The position numbers were made by a program, and so were the translations under genes. Under the pieces are notes generated by a model that was given only the letters and a program-made list of their open reading frames with translations, had not been told where the DNA came from and did not search any database. This document shows, piece after piece, positions 61,094 to 64,000 of a stretch of DNA of 64,000 nucleotides; within the stretch, counting starts at the first letter, position 1, and every line of letters starts with the position of its first letter. The DNA is from Thalassovita taeanensis (lineage in GTDB: Bacteria; Pseudomonadota; Alphaproteobacteria; Rhodobacterales; Rhodobacteraceae): positions 44,881-108,880 of the forward strand of contig NZ_FOEP01000014.1 of the NCBI RefSeq assembly GCF_900110775.1, read 5' to 3'.

Positions 61094-62881
61094 TTAGTGG
61101 TCCTGAGCCGCTCCAGCGCCCCGCGGCACACGCACGCTTTCGACCAGTTCTTTGATCTCTTGCGGCGTGTCCTCGGTTGCGTTGGAAACGACATAGGCAA
61201 CGATGAAGTTCAGCGCGGCCCCAACGGATCCGATGGCAGTGGACTGAATGCCCAGAAGTGATCCATCAACTGTATCGGCAAAGCTGTTGGTGCCCGGAAT
61301 GAACAACCACCCCTTGTGCAGGAAGATATAAACCAGCGTGAAGATCAGACCGGTCAGCATCCCTGCCACGGCACCCTTGTTGTTGATGCGGGTCGAGAAG
61401 ATCCCCATCATCAACGCCGGGAAGATCGACGCCGCCGCCAGACCAAAGGCCAAGGCCACCGTCTGCGCCGCAAAACCCGGGGGGTTAAGACCCAGATAGG
61501 TCGCCACAGCGATTGCCACCGCCATCGACACACGCGCCGACATCAGCTCGCCCTTTTCCGAGATGTTCGGGTTAAGCTGACCCTTGATCAAGTCATGCGC
61601 GACCGACGAAGAGATCGCCAGCAACAGGCCCGCCGCCGTGGACAAAGCCGCCGCAAGACCACCCGCCGCAACCAGACCGATCACCCAACCCGGCAGGTTG
61701 GCAATTTCGGGGTTGGCCAGAACAAGGATATCCCGGTTGAACTTGGTCAACTCGTTGCCCTGCCAGCCGTTGGCTTCCGCCTTGGCCTGCATGGCGGGGT
61801 TCTTGTCGTTATAGTACTGGATCTTGCCGTCGCCGTTCTTGTCTTCAAAGCCCAGCAGGCCGGTTTTTTCCCAGGTTTCCATCCAGCCGTATTTCTCATC
61901 CGACTTGATGGTTTCCATCGACACGGCGTCGCCGTTGGTGCCATTCGGCCACATCAGCTCGGTGATGTTCAGACGTGCCATGGCGCCAACCGCCGGAGCC
62001 GTCAGGTACAACAGCGCGATGAACACCAAGGCCCAGCCAGCCGACCAACGCGCGTCGGACACTTTGGGGACTGTGAAGAAGCGCATGATAACATGCGGCA
62101 GACCCGCGGTACCGATCATCAGCGACAGCGTGAACAGAACCATGTTCAGCGTATCCCCGTGGTGGCCGGTGTAGCTGCTGAATCCAAGCTCGGTCACGAT
62201 CTGGTCAAGCTTCAGCAACAGCGAAGTGCCAGACGCCTGGTGATCGCCAAACAGGCCAAGCGCCGGAATCGGGTTGCCCGTCAGTTGCAGCGAGATAAAG
62301 ATCGCCGGGATGGTATAGGCCATGATCAGCACGCAGTACTGTGCCACCTGAGTATAGGTCACGCCTTTCATGCCGCCGAAAACGGCATAAGCAAACACGA
62401 CGCAGGCCCCGATCAGCAGACCGGCTTCATTCGAGATTTCCAGAAAGCGGCCAAAGGCCACGCCGACGCCGGTCATCTGACCGATCACATAGGTGGTCGA
62501 TGCAACCACCAGACAGATCACGGCAACCATGCGCGCGGTTTTCGAATAGAAACGGTCGCCGATGAATTCCGGCACGGTGAACTTGCCGAACTTGCGCAGA
62601 TATGGCGCCAGCAGCAAAGCCAGAAGTACATAGCCGCCGGTCCAGCCCATCAGGTAGGTCGAGTTGTCATAGCCGACGAACGAAATCAGACCCGCCATCG
62701 AGATGAACGAGGCGGCAGACATCCAGTCAGCAGCGGTGGCCATACCGTTGGTGACGGGGTGAACCCCGCGGCCGGCGGCATAGAATTCTGCGGTCGACCC
62801 GGCGCGAGCCCAGATCGCAATGCCGATATAGAGCGCGAAAGATGCGCCCACAAACAGCAGGTTAAGGGTAAACTGATCCAT
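61094..62881 (-). CDS. Sodium:solute symporter, VC_2705/ActP-like
   Basis: A 595-residue, about 13-helix symporter of the SSS family, probably taking up acetate or another short carboxylate with sodium. DWMSAASFISMAGLISFVGY, FYSKTARMVAVICLVVAST, AALSTAAGLLLAISSSVAHD and FPALMMGIFSTRIN are core segments. Between helices, an 85-residue insertion (about 310-395) includes DKNGDGKIQYYN (347-358), an EF-hand-like loop. Its partner is DUF4212 rather than the DUF485 protein found with classical ActP, so it belongs to the two-subunit VC_2705 type. It starts five bases after DUF4212. Confidence 0.9.
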   Translation of the reverse strand: MDQFTLNLLFVGASFALYIGIAIWARAGSTAEFYAAGRGVHPVTNGMATAADWMSAASFISMAGLISFVGYDNSTYLMGWTGGYVLLALLLAPYLRKFGKFTVPEFIGDRFYSKTARMVAVICLVVASTTYVIGQMTGVGVAFGRFLEISNEAGLLIGACVVFAYAVFGGMKGVTYTQVAQYCVLIMAYTIPAIFISLQLTGNPIPALGLFGDHQASGTSLLLKLDQIVTELGFSSYTGHHGDTLNMVLFTLSLMIGTAGLPHVIMRFFTVPKVSDARWSAGWALVFIALLYLTAPAVGAMARLNITELMWPNGTNGDAVSMETIKSDEKYGWMETWEKTGLLGFEDKNGDGKIQYYNDKNPAMQAKAEANGWQGNELTKFNRDILVLANPEIANLPGWVIGLVAAGGLAAALSTAAGLLLAISSSVAHDLIKGQLNPNISEKGELMSARVSMAVAIAVATYLGLNPPGFAAQTVALAFGLAAASIFPALMMGIFSTRINNKGAVAGMLTGLIFTLVYIFLHKGWLFIPGTNSFADTVDGSLLGIQSTAIGSVGAALNFIVAYVVSNATEDTPQEIKELVESVRVPRGAGAAQDH

Positions 62882-62886
62882 GTTTC

Positions 62887-63159
62887 TTATTCCTCCTCGA
62901 CGCCGAATTCACGGTCCAGCTTGTTCATGCGCCAGGCGTAAAAAAAGATCAGCGCCAGAAACACCAAAATGCTGCCTTGCTGAGCAACCCAGAAGCCCAA
63001 ATCACTGCCGCCGATCATGATGCCCGACAGGGCCGGACGCAGTAGAATACCAAAGCCAAAGGGCACGATCGCCCAGATGACCAGACTGATCAGAATGATG
63101 CGCACGTTGGCCGACCAATAGGCCTGATCCCCTGCGCTCGTGGTGTGTTTTTCCGCCAT
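62887..63159 (-). CDS. DUF4212 symporter small subunit
   Basis: A 90-residue membrane protein with two helices (about 19-39 and 55-78). AYWSANVRIILISLVIWAIV, then FWVAQQGSILVFLALIFFYA and a C-terminal MNKLDREFGVEEE are typical of the small subunit paired with VC_2705-type sodium:solute symporters. It probably stabilises or targets the large subunit encoded five bases downstream. GGAGGACC precedes ATG 63159, which sets the start; the open frame extends far upstream without meaning. Confidence 0.9.
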   Translation of the reverse strand: MAEKHTTSAGDQAYWSANVRIILISLVIWAIVPFGFGILLRPALSGIMIGGSDLGFWVAQQGSILVFLALIFFYAWRMNKLDREFGVEEE

Positions 63160-63217
63160 TGCGGTCCTCCTCTTCCTCCTGTGCCCGACCGGATGTCTCG
63201 CGGCGGGGCGGTGACAC

Positions 63218-63901
63218 TTACGCCGTCGCCTGTTTGGCGATGACTGCAAGATCTTGGGCAATCGCATCAATCGCGCCCATGGCGTCGATGCGTCGCAAAA
63301 CGTCCTGCCCGCCATAGTAGGCGATCAGGGGAGCCGTCTGAGCGTGATAAGCCTCAAGCCGCTGACTGACGGTTGCGGCGTTGTCGTCGGCACGCCGCTT
63401 CATCTCAGTGCCGCCGCAGTTGTCACAAATGTCCGACTGCATCGGCGGCTTGAACGCATCGTGATACCCTTCGCCGCAACGACCGCAGGTGAACCGGCCT
63501 GAAATCCGGTCCACCATGGCGGCGTCATCGACCTCAAGACTAATGGCGGCGTTGATTTTTTGGCCGGTGCTGGCAAGAAGTCCGTCCAGTGCTTCGGCCT
63601 GTACCGTGGTACGTGGGAACCCGTCCAAAATCACACCTTTCGCGCAATCCGGCCCGGCAAGGCGGTCACGCAGGATAGCGACAACGATGTCGTCGCTCAC
63701 CAGACCGCCCGCCTCCATTACCGCTTTGGCAGCTTTGCCAGCCTCGGTGCCTGCCGCCACCGCGGCGCGAAGCAGATCGCCGGTGCTGAGCTGAACCATG
63801 CCAAAACGCTGTTCCAGCATTCGGGCCTGCGTGCCCTTGCCAGCCCCCGGCGGGCCCAGCAGGATCAGAACAGCAGGGGTGGGTGTACTTGTCGCATTCA
63901 T
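63218..63901 (-). CDS. adk: Adenylate kinase
   Basis: A 227-residue long-form adenylate kinase interconverting ATP, ADP and AMP. ILLGPPGAGKGTQA is the P-loop, STGDLLRAAVA and LDGFPRTTVQAEAL are the AMP-binding segments. The LID has a four-Cys zinc finger, CGRCGEGYHD and CDNCGG. Its place between acs and the symporter genes makes sense because acetyl-CoA synthetase releases AMP, which adenylate kinase recycles. This copy is probably additional to a housekeeping adk with ribosomal genes, which is inference. It starts five bases after the acs stop. Confidence 0.94.
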   Translation of the reverse strand: MNATSTPTPAVLILLGPPGAGKGTQARMLEQRFGMVQLSTGDLLRAAVAAGTEAGKAAKAVMEAGGLVSDDIVVAILRDRLAGPDCAKGVILDGFPRTTVQAEALDGLLASTGQKINAAISLEVDDAAMVDRISGRFTCGRCGEGYHDAFKPPMQSDICDNCGGTEMKRRADDNAATVSQRLEAYHAQTAPLIAYYGGQDVLRRIDAMGAIDAIAQDLAVIAKQATA

Positions 63902-63906
63902 TGCCG

Positions 63907-64000
63907 TTACCCCCTATTCATTCTGTTTTGGATCAGGTCGTTGACGACGGTTGGATCTGCGAGTGTTGAAGTGTCTCCGAGTGCCGCGTAGTCGTTTTCA
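63907..64000 (-). CDS. acs: Acetyl-CoA synthetase, C-terminal end only
   Basis: The last 30 codons of a gene that begins beyond the right edge. The sequence includes LGDTSTLADPTVVNDLIQNR, the typical end of AMP-forming acetyl-CoA synthetase (usual form GDTSTLADPSVVxxL). Its stop TAA is five bases before adk, so acs heads the operon with adk, DUF4212 and the symporter. The enzyme makes acetyl-CoA, AMP and pyrophosphate from acetate. Confidence 0.88.
   Translation of the reverse strand, partial: ENDYAALGDTSTLADPTVVNDLIQNRMNRG

Noticed and set aside
61316..62941. A 541-codon open frame antisense to the symporter
   Set aside because: Low-complexity His/Arg/Gln content; the minus-strand symporter is unambiguous.
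1..64000. CRISPR arrays, insertion sequences, prophage or toxin-antitoxin pairs
   Set aside because: No regularly spaced repeats, transposase or integrase motifs were seen. The DUF4169/RHH pair lacks toxin features and is coupled to fumC, so it was not called a toxin-antitoxin system.

Overview
The window reads as chromosomal DNA of an alphaproteobacterium of the Rhodobacteraceae (Roseobacter group). The basis is gene content: a permuted two-piece tmRNA whose tag begins ANDN, an alpha-type SspB adaptor, the F1 ATPase zeta inhibitor, the trgA/trgB/cysK tellurite locus known from Rhodobacter sphaeroides, a methionine synthase split into separate proteins, and RNase E ending in a GWW motif. Coding density is high. 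Genes are packed with ATGA or TGATG overlaps, and no CRISPR array, insertion sequence or phage module was seen.

Layout. 1-5.5 kb: 3' part of a CDC48-type AAA ATPase, a small membrane protein, a TetR regulator and monomeric NADP-isocitrate dehydrogenase. 5.6-6.65 kb: fragments of a cytosine methyltransferase and an HNH nuclease beside tRNA-Ser(GGA), a probable restriction-modification scar. 6.8-19 kb: an AI-2E-type exporter, then a compact minus-strand run (cfa, trgA, trgB, cysK, MscS-type channel, alaX), a class V aminotransferase-fold protein, a frameshifted phytochelatin synthase gene, acuI and a DinB-like protein. 19.4-25.6 kb: tmRNA, a SnoaL-like protein, a chromate module (chrB-like and chrA) with a structured leader, sspB, a PmtA-like methyltransferase, and fumC overlapping two tiny genes. 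25.6-35.5 kb: P450 with a membrane hydrolase, ccdA, tusA, rne and dctBD. 35.5-47.2 kb: purine genes (purQ, purS, purC, purN, purM) interleaved with an alcohol dehydrogenase, ATPase zeta, betaine-homocysteine methyltransferase, a symmetric Cys-rich small protein, a radical SAM protein, a corrinoid protein, DUF1638, sufE, a lipoprotein and rnd. 47.3-52.3 kb: hybrid kinase, a periplasmic molybdopterin-fold-like protein, a LuxR response regulator and glucokinase. 52.4-54.7 kb: pterin-dependent corrinoid methyltransferase, MetF-like reductase and a small 'virulence factor' protein. 55-57 kb: ppx and rlmE. 57-64 kb: an acetate-type operon on the minus strand (acs end, adk, DUF4212, symporter, cNMP/CBS/DUF294 protein, membrane protein, membrane-bound PAS-exonuclease).

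How the genes fit together. Three systems stand out. First, methionine synthesis is spread over two clusters 10 kb apart: the homocysteine, cobalamin and methyl-THF modules are separate proteins with MetF and two accessory proteins nearby. Second, the acs-adk-symporter operon ends in a predicted signalling pair (cNMP/CBS/nucleotidyltransferase plus a membrane PAS-DEDDh exonuclease) whose link to acetate is unexplained. Third, thiol and metalloid stress genes (trgA, trgB, cysK, broken phytochelatin synthase, chrBA) cluster between 11 and 22.5 kb. The DctD-like regulator lacks the GAFTGA loop needed to contact sigma-54. All function calls rest on reading motifs and context; no search was run.
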